From Micropterix aruncella (Eukaryota > Arthropoda > Insecta > Lepidoptera > Micropterigidae): 64,000 nt of DNA. Where the stretch lies: positions 31,391,888 through 31,455,887 of the forward strand of contig OX155960.1 in NCBI GenBank assembly GCA_944548615.1, given 5' to 3'. The position numbers were made by a program, and so were the translations under genes. A model generated the notes under the pieces. It was not told the origin of the DNA, did no database searches, and saw nothing but the letters and a program-made list of their open reading frames with translations. This document shows positions 33,130-43,900 of this stretch, piece by piece. Positions within the stretch are counted from its first letter, which is position 1. Every line of letters starts with the position of its first letter.

Positions 33130-33584
33130 ATGGTTTGTAAATTCATCTTCTCGGTTTTCGATTGCGTTCTTTGTGTTAATGCTCCGTATTATTGATTTTT
33201 CAGACTGAAGAGGTCAACCCGAAGGCATATCCGCTCGCTGATGCGACTCTCACGTCTAAGATCCTCAATTTGGTGCAGCAGGCGTGCAATTACAAGCAGC
33301 TGCGCAAAGGAGCGAACGAAGCGACGAAGACTTTAAACAGGGGTCTGTCGGAGTTCATTGTGATGTCCGCGGACGCTGAGCCTCTGGAAATCTTGCTGCA
33401 TCTGCCGCTGCTGTGCGAAGACAAGAACGTGCCGTACGTGTTTGTGCGTTCGAAGCAGGCGCTGGGGAGAGCGTGCGGTGTGTCAAGACCGATTATAGCT
33501 TGTTCGGTTACCGTCAACGAAGGCTCCCAACTGAAGCCGCAGATACAGTCTATTCAACAGGAGATTGAACGCTTATTAGTGTGA
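33130..33584 (+). CDS. SNU13: SNU13 / NHP2-like protein 1 (15.5K)
   Basis: Two exons: the ATG alone (33130-33132, donor GTTTGT directly after it) and 33204-33584, for 127 residues. It belongs to the L7Ae/L30e family: it binds the kink-turn made by boxes C and D in snoRNAs and the 5' stem-loop of U4 snRNA, nucleating both the methylation snoRNP and the spliceosomal tri-snRNP. Family residues are nearly intact: [70 protein letters not shown] and the end QQEIERLLV. It is divergent from RpL14, with a 3-kb transposon between. A possible poly(A) signal AATAAA is at 33671. Confidence 0.97.
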
Positions 33585-33670
33585 TTATTGATAAATGTAC
33601 AAAACAGAGATTCTCTCAAAATTAGATGTAAGCTGGAAAATGTTGGCAGACAATGCCGTTATTTTCGAAA

Positions 33671-33676
33671 AATAAA
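33671..33676 (+). terminator. Poly(A) signal of SNU13
   Basis: AATAAA 87 bases after the stop codon, followed by a T-rich stretch. Confidence 0.6.
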
Positions 33677-33689
33677 CTTTTTTTTTCAA

Positions 33690-34693
33690 TCTTGCCTTTA
33701 ATTCTAATATAGGGGATTCAAAAAAGTATCTCGACTATATGAAGTCGAAGACTATCGCCACAGTGTACAGACAGTAGCTTCTCTTAGAACAAAGTTGAAA
33801 TCGGAGGGAGCAACGTCACGAGTCCTAAGGCTTCGCATGACCGCTGCTCCGCCGATGCAGATAATCAAACGTGACGAAAATTTTCCAACCAAAGGCATTC
33901 GAGATGTATCCCTCTGCTCACTTCACTTGCACCCTAACCCTGCATCGCCCTGCCGCTCGAGAGTGCGGTTACTGTTCGGTATACTGTGCTATTGCAGTTG
34001 TTCGACATTAAAAAAGGATAAAAACTAATTTACCGCACCGAAGTTTGTAGCACCTGACGTTTTGGCGATGTTGCAACCAGTGCCAGATCAACCCATGTAG
34101 AGGACCTTAGGCCGTTGAAGTCTCGGGCCCCTTTTGGGCTGTCAACGACATTATTTAAGCTACAGTAAAGAATAGACGTGCTATAAACATGATATAAACA
34201 AAACTCGATTGCACCGGCAAAGCAGGCCGTTAAACATTTCTGACAATGCTTATCGCTTAGCACTCGCATATAAACAAAATAAGATCGCGCAGGCTAGCAG
34301 CGGCCAATTGTCGATAATATATAACAATTATACTATTAGTCTGACCATAAGGTTTATTAAACATTTTCTCCTTAGAATTTCAATTCAATGATTTTTTTCT
34401 ATTAAAAACAATTTTAAAAATTATGATTGTACTGCATTCATCTGTAGAAACCTCGGATGCTACAAAATTCACTAAGTAAATTTGTTTCTATCCTATTTTC
34501 AGTATCCCAACTAATTCGAACATATTTGAAGGATGACTATAATAAAATAAAAAAATTGCTTTATATTTGAAAAATATAATCTCTGCTTATATGTACTCAT
34601 TTAATATTCTATAATATTATGTTACTGCATAATATAAAAGGAATGGTCATGTTAGATTGGAAATATTGATAGTGGAAGACAACATCGTTACTG
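33690..34693. other. Convergent intergenic DNA between SNU13 and ALG1
   Basis: Holds the 3' flanks of both genes. Short open frames at 33795-34028 and 34030-34269 have no recognisable family or splice context. No RNA gene seen. Confidence 0.4.
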
Positions 34694-37600
34694 TTATGAA
34701 TCGGCGCACTGAAATAGTTTTCTAGCGTTCTTTTCCCAGTTGTCTTGCCATCTGTTTTTCTGATATTCGGATAGTTCCATTTTGAATTTCTGGAGCAGTT
34801 CATTCTGTCTTTCGTTGTCAGGAAATCCTGTAAACCATGCGACGAGTTGTGAGCTCAGCTGTTTCGAATCTTCGAATGTGTGGCCATTGACTCCATCTTT
34901 CACAAGCTCCGACAAGCTAAATAAAAAAAAAGTTTCATCAATTTATTTTTAAATCAAATTCTTACCATTGATTAATATGGTATTAGATTGCGCAACTCCA
35001 TAGAACGATTTGGTAACCCTTCCGAGATGGCAAAATGCAGGTGGCACTGAAAGCATTGACGGCCAAACTAATAGTTTATTTGGCTATGTATAATAACATT
35101 GATAATTAATGGCTTTTTATAAAGGAGTGATTGATTATAAAAATCCAATAATTTAACCAGTGGTAACAATAATAACATTTAATTATTAGTGCCATCTATC
35201 ATACTTTTATATATAAGATAGAATGCCATCAATAGCTGGTATTATACCTAGATAGACTAATAAGTCTATCTGAACATTAAAGTGCGTAATTATTACGTAA
35301 TGAAACCTGTACATCAAATAAAAAAATGACATATTTATGTAAATAATATACAAATAATAAGAATTTAATATTTTATACCGTACAGTATTGGATTACTGAT
35401 ATCATATCAATCATATCATGTAAGTGAGAGTAGGACATACTACTAGTGTTCCGTATATCAAACACCATGTTCTGGCTTTTTTGTAATAAAAAAAATGTTA
35501 AAAAAAATGCAGAAATCCCAAGGAAAAAGCGATATCAGTAATAACTGGGTTAAGTCAAAGTAATTACAAATTCTAAAACTCTTTGGTTTATTTTATAGAT
35601 CCCAATCTTCAGACCGCGCAGTGGCTGTAAAGATTAAAGAGAAAGTAGGTATTGTAGGTATTAAAGAGAATTTTTTTTATTTAACCCTTGGAGTAAATGG
35701 GTATTTTCATGGATGCATCTGTCTCTTTTGCAGGATTTTCGGCGACATCGACTTAAAGTACTATAACTACGAAACTACTACACCAATCATAAAAAGAACA
35801 ACTGCACAATGATTGCATTGAAATTTCGAATATAGAATATTGAAATATCATTTTGTAAAACAATTAGATAATTATGAATAAATATAAGAACGTCAAAGAA
35901 GTGAAAAAAACGCGCGACCAGATTTGGTCGACTCGTACTCAACGGATAATTGTTTCGCGACCAGATTTGGTTGACTCATACTCAACGGGTTAAGAATGCA
36001 TTTTTAATCTAAAACAATTAGAGGAGTGAAAACGCTTTGGCGTATTTACTAAGAAACTACATGTGTAAACCCGCCACAGCTGATGTGCCACACAACCACG
36101 TTAATCTTTCAAAGATCGAGTTGGAGGGTGCGGCGGCGCGCCTGCTGTGCCGAGTCGTGCCGCCGCCACGCAGAGCGGCCACCGTCTTGCCAGCGCAGGA
36201 ACAGGCCCGGGTGACAATCGCAGACGAGCGCGTGGATTATCAAGCACATCGCGCGAAGGGGTATCTTCGGCGCAGCACTGCATTATTTCCGTGCAGGTTT
36301 TAGACCAAAAAAATTGCAATCCAGTGACCAAAGTTGATTACTTAATCAGGACGGACACCCCTCCCTCCCCCATGTAATCAAGCGTAAGCCGCAGCTCCAA
36401 CCCCCCCTCCCCCTCAGTGATTACGTAATCTGTAGACGGCCCCTTTCCGTGTTGTAGTAAGTCGTTGAGAAATCTAATACGCTATATAATTAATATTTTA
36501 ACTTACCAAGAAAATTCATAAGCGCACACAGGCAGCCCGACTCCGAACATATCGACTACCTTCATCGGTAGATCCAATCCCGACGAACTGGTATGCAAGC
36601 ATACACCTAAATCGGCACTGGCTACCATTAGCGGATAATCTTCCGGTGTTAACCAAGGCGTAACGAATTTCACATAATGCCATTTCTTTGAGTCTATGAC
36701 GGATCTATAGTAATCCTTTAGCGGCCCTTTACCGGTGATTATGCAAATTAATTGCGGTAGTTTCACACCGTCGGAGCAATGCAATTCGTAATCTGAAATT
36801 TTAAAATGTAAATACATAATCGTACACTTGTGAGTTGTCACCTACAATGAGCGAATTCGTCACCTCATGAAAGTATAGATAATGACCGTTCTTTCAACCT
36901 GGCATGAACGTAGAGACTTTGGGACGAGACAGTACACTGTTTAGCTATGCCAGCATCTTTTTCCCAGCTCTGAATTTAAGATCAGGCAGCCAATTGGTCA
37001 TTTCAAGAGTGGTTGACGACAGATCAACATCCACTCCCGCTGCTTAGGAAACGGTATATTTCCATAGTCTCCCGACTCCTTCAGTAATTAGTCAGAGTGA
37101 ACATTCCGATGGGATGCAATATATCAGGGGAAACGAATCCGCCAGCCGAGAGGCCTGAGATGCGAGAGTCCTACCCGGAGTAGTCTTCCACACGAGGAGA
37201 CTACTGAATAGGAGCTGAATCAAGAGTTGGACCGATCCGAAAACACAACGGATCTTATAGCCCAAGCTGCTTAAAACCGGTGACTGTCAACAGGTCGACA
37301 TCCACCCCCGCTGCTTAGGAAACAGTATATCGTTTCCAGACTCGTCCAGTTGCTCACCGGAGTGCATGGTCGATTGGTTGACGCGCAACGGTGTGCAAAC
37401 CGCCCAGCGGCGCCTGGAGGCGATCCCCCAGGGGAAACAGCTCGAAAAAGGTTCAACAATCGATAGAGATAAATACCTTCAAGGGCATCCAATAATATTT
37501 GGAAATCCTCATCGGGAGTCCAGCTGGTGCTGCTGAACAAAAGCCCAGGTCGGTCACTTCGCAGAAGTAAATTTTCCCCTTTCAACTCCGTGAAAATGGA

Positions 37601-40258
37601 TTTCGTGTTTGGTTTTTTTGTATCGTCGCGTAGATTCAAACTTTCTCGTCCCCCGCAGCCGAAGACCGGATACTGAACGGCTAACCGACACATCAACTCG
37701 TGCTTTTCTTTTAATGTGATGGGGCGAAATACGTCAGGAGGCCGATCATACAAAACCGTAGCCCTAAAAGAAGCGGTAAGTGAATAATTGTAATTAAAAT
37801 TCTTTATTTGCATAACATTTGCGAGGAAGGGGCGAGCTTTTTGCCAACTGGCAATATCCAACAGTTTAACTTTGGTATTTTATCGATGAGTACATATGGC
37901 GATAATGATGAAATAGGGGAGGTAGGTGAAATGTGATGATGAAATAGGACTAGCTTAGCCTTTGAATGATTTACAGATAGTAATTTATTTTTGCACCACT
38001 TTTATTTTCGCACCGCATCTTGAGTGCTGTTTGCATGCTGAGCACATTTAAATTGTCTCTATTAACTAATATACTTACATCAGCTGCATATTCAATCGAA
38101 AACAAATTATGATTATCATGCTTTGGAGAGGAGTGTGCCCATCTCCAGGGGGGCAATTCTTGAAAAATTTAGCATGCCATATTTGTCTATGGTCCATTTG
38201 ATTTACATGGGCCATAGACAAATTTAGCATGCTAAATTTTTCAAGAATAGGGGGCCAGGTCCCAGAGTAGAGGTGATAGGACACCTATTCCGTGACAGCC
38301 CTCACTTATGTGCCTTCTGATATTATACGCACTGCTCTGTTGCTTAGCATGTTTCTGATCCAACCAAAGATTTACTCCATGAGTTTTCAGTCTTTTTTTT
38401 TTTTCTTTTTTTCTCTTTATTTGAAATAGTGTATAGGCTTGTTTCAATGTTATTTAAGGATGCGTTTTTAACACATTGGCTGCCAACTATCAGTTAACTC
38501 GTAGTTGGCTTTAGCATAGAGCTTTTGGGTTATTTTTTTTATTTTATTAATTTTATTTTATTAATTTTAGGAATCTTACAGCTAGGTATACGGTTATTAC
38601 AAATTAATATGTATATAAGGCCAATTACAAGGTTCCACAAGTAAAAATGTATGAATAGATATATAAAAGGGGGAGAAAAAAAATTTATATAGGCAATTAC
38701 GAGACAATTCGGAATTCCTTTATTAAAAAAGTTTGTTTGTTCGTTTGTATTCTTTATTGTGAAATTTCACAATGGGCGGGTTTATTGTCATATGACAATC
38801 TCTTACAACCAACCTACTATGACCTGTTTATATGTATGTGTGCGTGTAACATGTGTGAAAGTGTGAATCTTGTTATTGCATTCGATCGACAGAATGGAAA
38901 AAGCAATTCCGTTAATTTGATTCCAACGGAAAATGGTGAGCCAGCCGGAAATCTAACCCGGGACATAACAATGTAAGATCAGGCGACCTAACCACTATGC
39001 CACCTTCCCGGCCCTGTGTAGTGCATTGGAAAGTAATTTACTAATTCTTGCAGTTTCTGTTGGGGTTCCTATTTCACTGCAGAATTTCTATCATGAATCT
39101 CTTTGCTCTTGTCATGAGTTTTTTGTAGTTTCTCAAAGTTTCATATTGTATGTTTCCCAGTCTATTTGTAGCTTTGTCCTTTTTGGCTTTTAGAACGGCC
39201 TCCTAAGTTGGGCCCAGGCATGTATCCAGACTTCAGGATCGGAGGGGGACATTGATTGGAACAACGCGCGTGGCACCTACCAAACTTGAATTTGGCCATA
39301 CAATGAAATTAAAATATGACTGATTTCGATGGGTTAAACCCCCAAAGGACTATATACATAAGTCGTGGACTGTCCCTGATTCTATTTTTATTCTCAACAT
39401 TATTTTTTACTCAAAAAAATCCAGGGGGGGCGTCCCTTGTTATTCCCCCCCCCCACGGATACATCCTTGGTTGGGCCCTCAATTAGTCTAGTGTCACAGG
39501 TGCCTCAACTCTCAAGTTCACCACAGTGTGCGGTTTCCCTTATTATCTGTTAAGCTTTTGAGTGGACAGAACCCGTTTGAGTGGAGAGGACGATGAGTGC
39601 ATAATAATGTACATATAATTGCATGATTCTAATGACGATTTTCTGGCACGCAATGACCTCTTGCAATATGAACTCCTCACCTTCGTAATTGTAAAGTATA
39701 CATAAAAAGCTATTACCTAATGTTGTAGTTTTTCATTAAATCTTGTCGCATCGCTTGAGTTACACACATATTGGCATGCACCATCGCTCCGATCTTCATT
39801 TCCAACCACTTTGATAAATGCACTAGCGGATGCTTAGAACCCGTGCTCAACGCCATGATGGTATGTGTATAGTTGTGCCAATCAACGACTAGTTTCGCCT
39901 TAAAAACCAGGCAGTAGACCCAGCAGACCAGCAGTGTCGGCACTCCGGGCGGGTTTTGACACAACACAAACTTGGTCCGAGCATTCACGAGCATTATTAG
40001 AAATAAGCTTAGCGTTTGCCACACGGTTTTTAGGATATATTTAACGATAGTCGGCCCTGGAACCTCCGGGAGAGGCGTCAAATAATGCGGACGGATACTT
40101 TGATGCTGGGATACCAACGGTTGGAGATCAGAACCAGAGTATCCTATTAAATCAACGATAAAGCCTTCTTTCGCCAGCGATAAGGCGTGATATTGCATCC
40201 GGGGGCTGCGTCCTATGTCGCCAAGCACGACAACGGAAATTCTTTCCTTTTTATCCAT
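34694..40258 (-). CDS. ALG1: ALG1, chitobiosyldiphosphodolichol beta-mannosyltransferase
   Basis: Four exons join in frame to 445 residues: 40258-39717, 37763-37477, 36792-36507 and 34916-34694. The enzyme (GT33) adds the first mannose to GlcNAc2-PP-dolichol on the cytosolic face of the ER during N-glycan assembly. Family marks: [49 protein letters not shown] in exon 1; LYDRPPDVF and [19 protein letters not shown] in exon 2; [59 protein letters not shown] in exon 3; and [16 protein letters not shown] in exon 4. A hydrophobic stretch (about residues 85-110) may be the membrane segment. I chose the ATG at 40258; one at 40279 is also in frame. Introns carry a SINE, several MITEs and repeat R1. 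Confidence 0.95.
35681..35993 (+). mobile_element. TTAA MITE family 2, copy 1
   Basis: TTAA on both sides (35681-35684, 35990-35993), ends CCCTTGGAGTAAATGGG and, reverse complemented, CCCGTTGAGTATGAGTC. It contains GCGACCAGATTTGGT twice near the right end. The opposite-facing copy is at 41400-41723. Lies in the last ALG1 intron. Confidence 0.75.
36100..36430. other. GC-rich, CpG-rich block in an ALG1 intron
   Basis: Stands out against AT-rich intron DNA. Open frames occur on both strands but none resembles a known protein. It could be repeat-derived. Confidence 0.4.
36838..37445 (+). repeat. Dispersed repeat family R1, copy 2 (abuts ALG1 exon 2)
   Basis: Shares GGGACGAGACAGT, CCATTGGTC-like and CCAGGGGAAAC phrases, in the same order, with 47143-47790. 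Two internal near-repeats (CCGCTGCTTAGGAAACAGTAT type) occur at about 37035 and 37305. It ends about 32 bases from the donor of ALG1 exon 2. Confidence 0.6.
38156..38248. mobile_element. 93-bp palindromic MITE, copy 1
   Basis: ATTCTTGAAAAATTTAGCATG at the left is mirrored at the right end; almost the whole element folds into one hairpin with GGCCATAGACAAATTTAGC arms. A copy of exactly the same length is at 44844-44936. Confidence 0.75.
38731..39015 (-). mobile_element. tRNA-derived SINE, copy 2
   Basis: Minus strand: GGTGGCATAGTGGTTAGG (box A), GTCCCGGGTTAGATTTCC (box B, two changes), a body ending CCCATTGTGAAATTTCACAA, and a tail of AAACAAAC units. Aligns along its full length with 25681-25953. 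Inserted in ALG1 intron 1. Confidence 0.8.
39214..39470 (-). mobile_element. CCAAGG-type MITE, copy 2 (unoccupied)
   Basis: Ends CCAGGCATGTATCC and (reverse complement) CCAAGGATGTATCC. TTGGGCCC stands at both borders (39208-39215 and 39471-39478), so the duplication is 6 or 8 bases depending on where the ends are set. It has GGGTTAAACCC where copy 1 (3219-3717) holds the TTAA MITE. Confidence 0.75.
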
Positions 40259-40907
40259 TTTTAAATATGAAATTAACACTTTGCAACTGGTCTGCGACCA
40301 AAAAAGAAACGAGAAGGAAAAAAAAACAAACTTGACATTTGATGACCGACCGTTGACGTGCCGGCTTTGTTTTGTTGTGGCCGTTGTGGCTATCGTGGAT
40401 TGATAATTCAGGATTTATTTATCGATAGAAGCCATATTTAAAATCGACGGCTTGACAAAGAATATTTCTTTTTGTTACTATGCGTAGTGGCTTTATTTGT
40501 TTCGAAATAATAGTAATAACACGGTTTATTCGGAACCTTGTTTTGGCAGGCTTATTTTGTCAGTTTTTGACTATCATGTAACAAATAATATTATTATTAT
40601 CAAGAAGAAAACTTCGGCAATTTTGAAGTACTCGCTTTCGGTGCTTCCAAAAATAATAATCCATGGATGGGCAAACGCAAACAGTGTTGCCAGCTTCCTC
40701 ATAGATGATGAAGAAGAGCACCTCCCGGTTGTCGGCGGAGTGGATTTCGTTCGTTTGTCGGTTTGTTCGTGCATTTTTCTTTGGGAGGGTGAGCGCCGGC
40801 AATTATTTACCGCGTCACGATTCTCCATCGGGCGAATCCGCAATCGTGAGGCCGTAACCGCTTCTATGCCAAGAGTTCGAGCGCTTCGTAATTTTCCGTG
40901 ACTTATC
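40259..40907. promoter_or_regulatory. Divergent promoter region of ALG1 and UBE2V
   Basis: The two start codons are 650 bases apart and point away from each other, with no transposon between. This is the best candidate for a true bidirectional promoter in the window. GC content rises towards the UBE2V side. Confidence 0.5.
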
Positions 40908-43900
40908 ATGGCGAATCCGTCGTCAGGCGTTGGTGAGTGCAAACACTTTTAAGATTTCCTCTGTCGCCGGGCGTCTTTATTCCGCTTGCGCCGCGTAATT
41001 CCAGCGCGGCGACGCCCGCTCTGAATTTCAATTAGGAGCGGAATGCCGCGAGCGGCGTCTGCAGTTTTGTCACGTTCTGTTTTTTTGACTTCTTCACAGT
41101 CGTCCCCCGCAATTTCCGATTGTTGGAAGAGTTGGAGCAGGGGCAGAAGGGTGTCGGCGATGGCACTATCTCCTGGGGTCTGGAGAGCGACGACGATATG
41201 ACCCTCACGCACTGGACCGGCATGATTATTGGACCGCCTAGGGTGAGCTTTCAAATTTTCATATATCTCTTCATACTTCTTCGTTTTCTGTAATTCAAAT
41301 CTGTGAAATTGTGCTCTTGATTTCTAGGACCTTAGGATTGCAAAATTTGCTTTCCAAGTGGTCGTGAACCAATCCTTTTGCAACATTCTTTATTAATTCA
41401 GAACCCGTTGAGTATGAGTCAACCAAATCTGGTCGCGAAACAATTATCCGTTGAGTACGAGTCGACCAAATCTGGTCGCGCGTTTTTCTCACTTCTTTGA
41501 CGTTCTCATATTTATTCATATTTATTCATAATTATCTAATTGTTTTACAAAATGATATTTCAATATTCTATATTCGAAATTTCAATGCAATCATTGTGCA
41601 GTTGTTCTTTTTATGATTGGTGTAGTAGTTTCGTAGTTATAGTACTTTAAGTCGAGCGCCGTCGAAAATCCTGCAAAAGAGACAGATGCATCCATGAAAA
41701 TACCCATTTACTCCAAGGGTTAACGCTCTTTAAGGTTTGATAACATTCCGCTTCCGTACGCATATTTCTGATTGGTTCTTGCTTACTCCACTTGAATTTG
41801 TTTTACTGTAGTATTAGCCCGATCTTGATTGACTGACATCAGAAGTAAGTATGGCAGCATCATGATAATTGTCCTCAAAATCCTCTAGAAGAGTTTCAAG
41901 CTCATTATCAGAAATATTGCATTCAAAATAAGAATTGTTTCTATGATAAATTTTTTGTCAATATCTGAATCGCCGCTAAAATAGTCAGCTTCATAATTTA
42001 GAAACCACTCTTCTAATGTCGAAGCAACTGCACAGTCTAACAACCTTATTGCGCTGGTCGTAGTGAGCGGGAACAACCCGGTTGCTCATAGTCCATCCTA
42101 AAAACAAAATAGTTTGGTTAAAAATATACACTGACATAGGTCTGTCGGACCTATAAACAAATTCAAAGGTCGAGTCGTACCCGAAAAAGCGCACAAACAA
42201 CCTCTCCATTTGACAGGTCAAGGAGCACTAACTAACTTGAAGCTACCTAAGCATACAACTCTCACCAGAGATCTATAAAGAAAATTAAAATTTTAATTAT
42301 CATATACAAAAGTTTTTTAATATATCATATACAAAAGTATACATTAAAGTTGTGATAATTTTTCGAGTATTTCAAGTAAGATGGCAGCTTGATTTTTAAG
42401 TAAATTTAAAAGTAGATTCTACTTACAATTTGATGGTCGAGAATTAGGTTAAAATTACCTAAATTATTTACGTATTCTCGACTTACAAATCATCTTCACG
42501 TGGTGGAAGTTGGCGCTCGTGGCCTGCCAGTTAAATCTCTGTTTCACCTCTTTAACCGCTCGAAAGCCAGTATATTCGCGCACAAAAAACTGCACTGCAA
42601 CTCTTTGGTCGATTTTATAAATAAATACTAACTATATCGCTTGTTCATGAATTCCCTCTTGTTACCTAGTAATTAATCTTGTTAATCATGTATATTATAC
42701 ATTTATATAATATATATGAAGGCTGGCCGAAATGGTTATGCGCGTATCTGTCAAACGAGGCAACGTGCCTATAGGCACTGTTGGCGTTCGATGGGTTAAA
42801 GATCTTGGTCTCCAGGAAAATCCTTCCTAGAAAACTTATCTAAAACCGCATTTCCACATCTCAAATTTTATGGCTTTGAAGGGGGAGTAAATGGGTGGTA
42901 ATGTGAACGCTCACATGCGGCAAGACAGCTGTCCAAAACCTACCACAGCCGGTCGTTAGTCCAGAATCCACCGATCACCCCCAGAAGTGTAATAATAGTA
43001 TTATGATGGATACAACTCCGGTCGGTGAATTCCATGGCACCTCTGTTTGTATTTTATTTACTACCATTAGGTGGATATTTTGTTAAAATAACCCCAAATC
43101 TCTACCTATTGTTGCGTTGTAAAAAATTTTAACCCACAAGTCGGAAATATATTTTTTTTGGTAAAAATATCTATCCTATATATTGACTAATTGTGGCTTC
43201 AAAGTTTTAATCTAATCATAGGATAAATAGGTAAATATTATTAGGACCTTGCATTGAAAACTTCGATTTCCTAAGAAATACCGTAACTTATATTTCTAGT
43301 CATTTACCAAATTGTAAAATACTCCGTGTCAAAGCGTCATCATTAGGCGTCATTTCGTTGAAGTGTCAACAACGGTAATTTTGTTAGTTTCGAAGATGTC
43401 AAAATTTGAGCCGACAAAACGTGATTTGCGGGAAGCAATGCTTTTCTGCTTTCGTCTTAAGAAAACTGCCGCAGAATGTCATAGATTGCTGCTGGAGGCT
43501 TACGGGGAATTTACTCCGACAGAAAGGACTGTTGAGACATGGTTTCTCCGATTCAAAATTGGTGATTTCGACAAGGTAATTTTCCAGCATGACCATGCTC
43601 AACCACACGTGAATTTCTTGACCTGCATGCAGGTCAAGAAATTCCTGGAAACGCTTCACTGGGACATCCTACCTCACCCGCCGTACTCCCCAGATATTGC
43701 GCCATCCAACTACTATTTTTTCCGGTCAATGGCCCATGGCCTTTCCGAGCAGCGCTTCCAGTCTTTCGAGGATATTGAAAAATGGCTGGATTTGTGGATA
43801 GCCTCCAAGGACGAAGACTTCTTCCGCCGGGCAATCTGTCTCTTGCCAGAAAGATGGGAGAACGTCAAAGCTAGCAATGGACAATACATTGAATAAAATG

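Noticed and set aside
36037..36331. GC-rich open frames in an ALG1 intron as a nested gene
   Set aside because: Both strands are open because of base composition; no motif, start context or splice site supports either.
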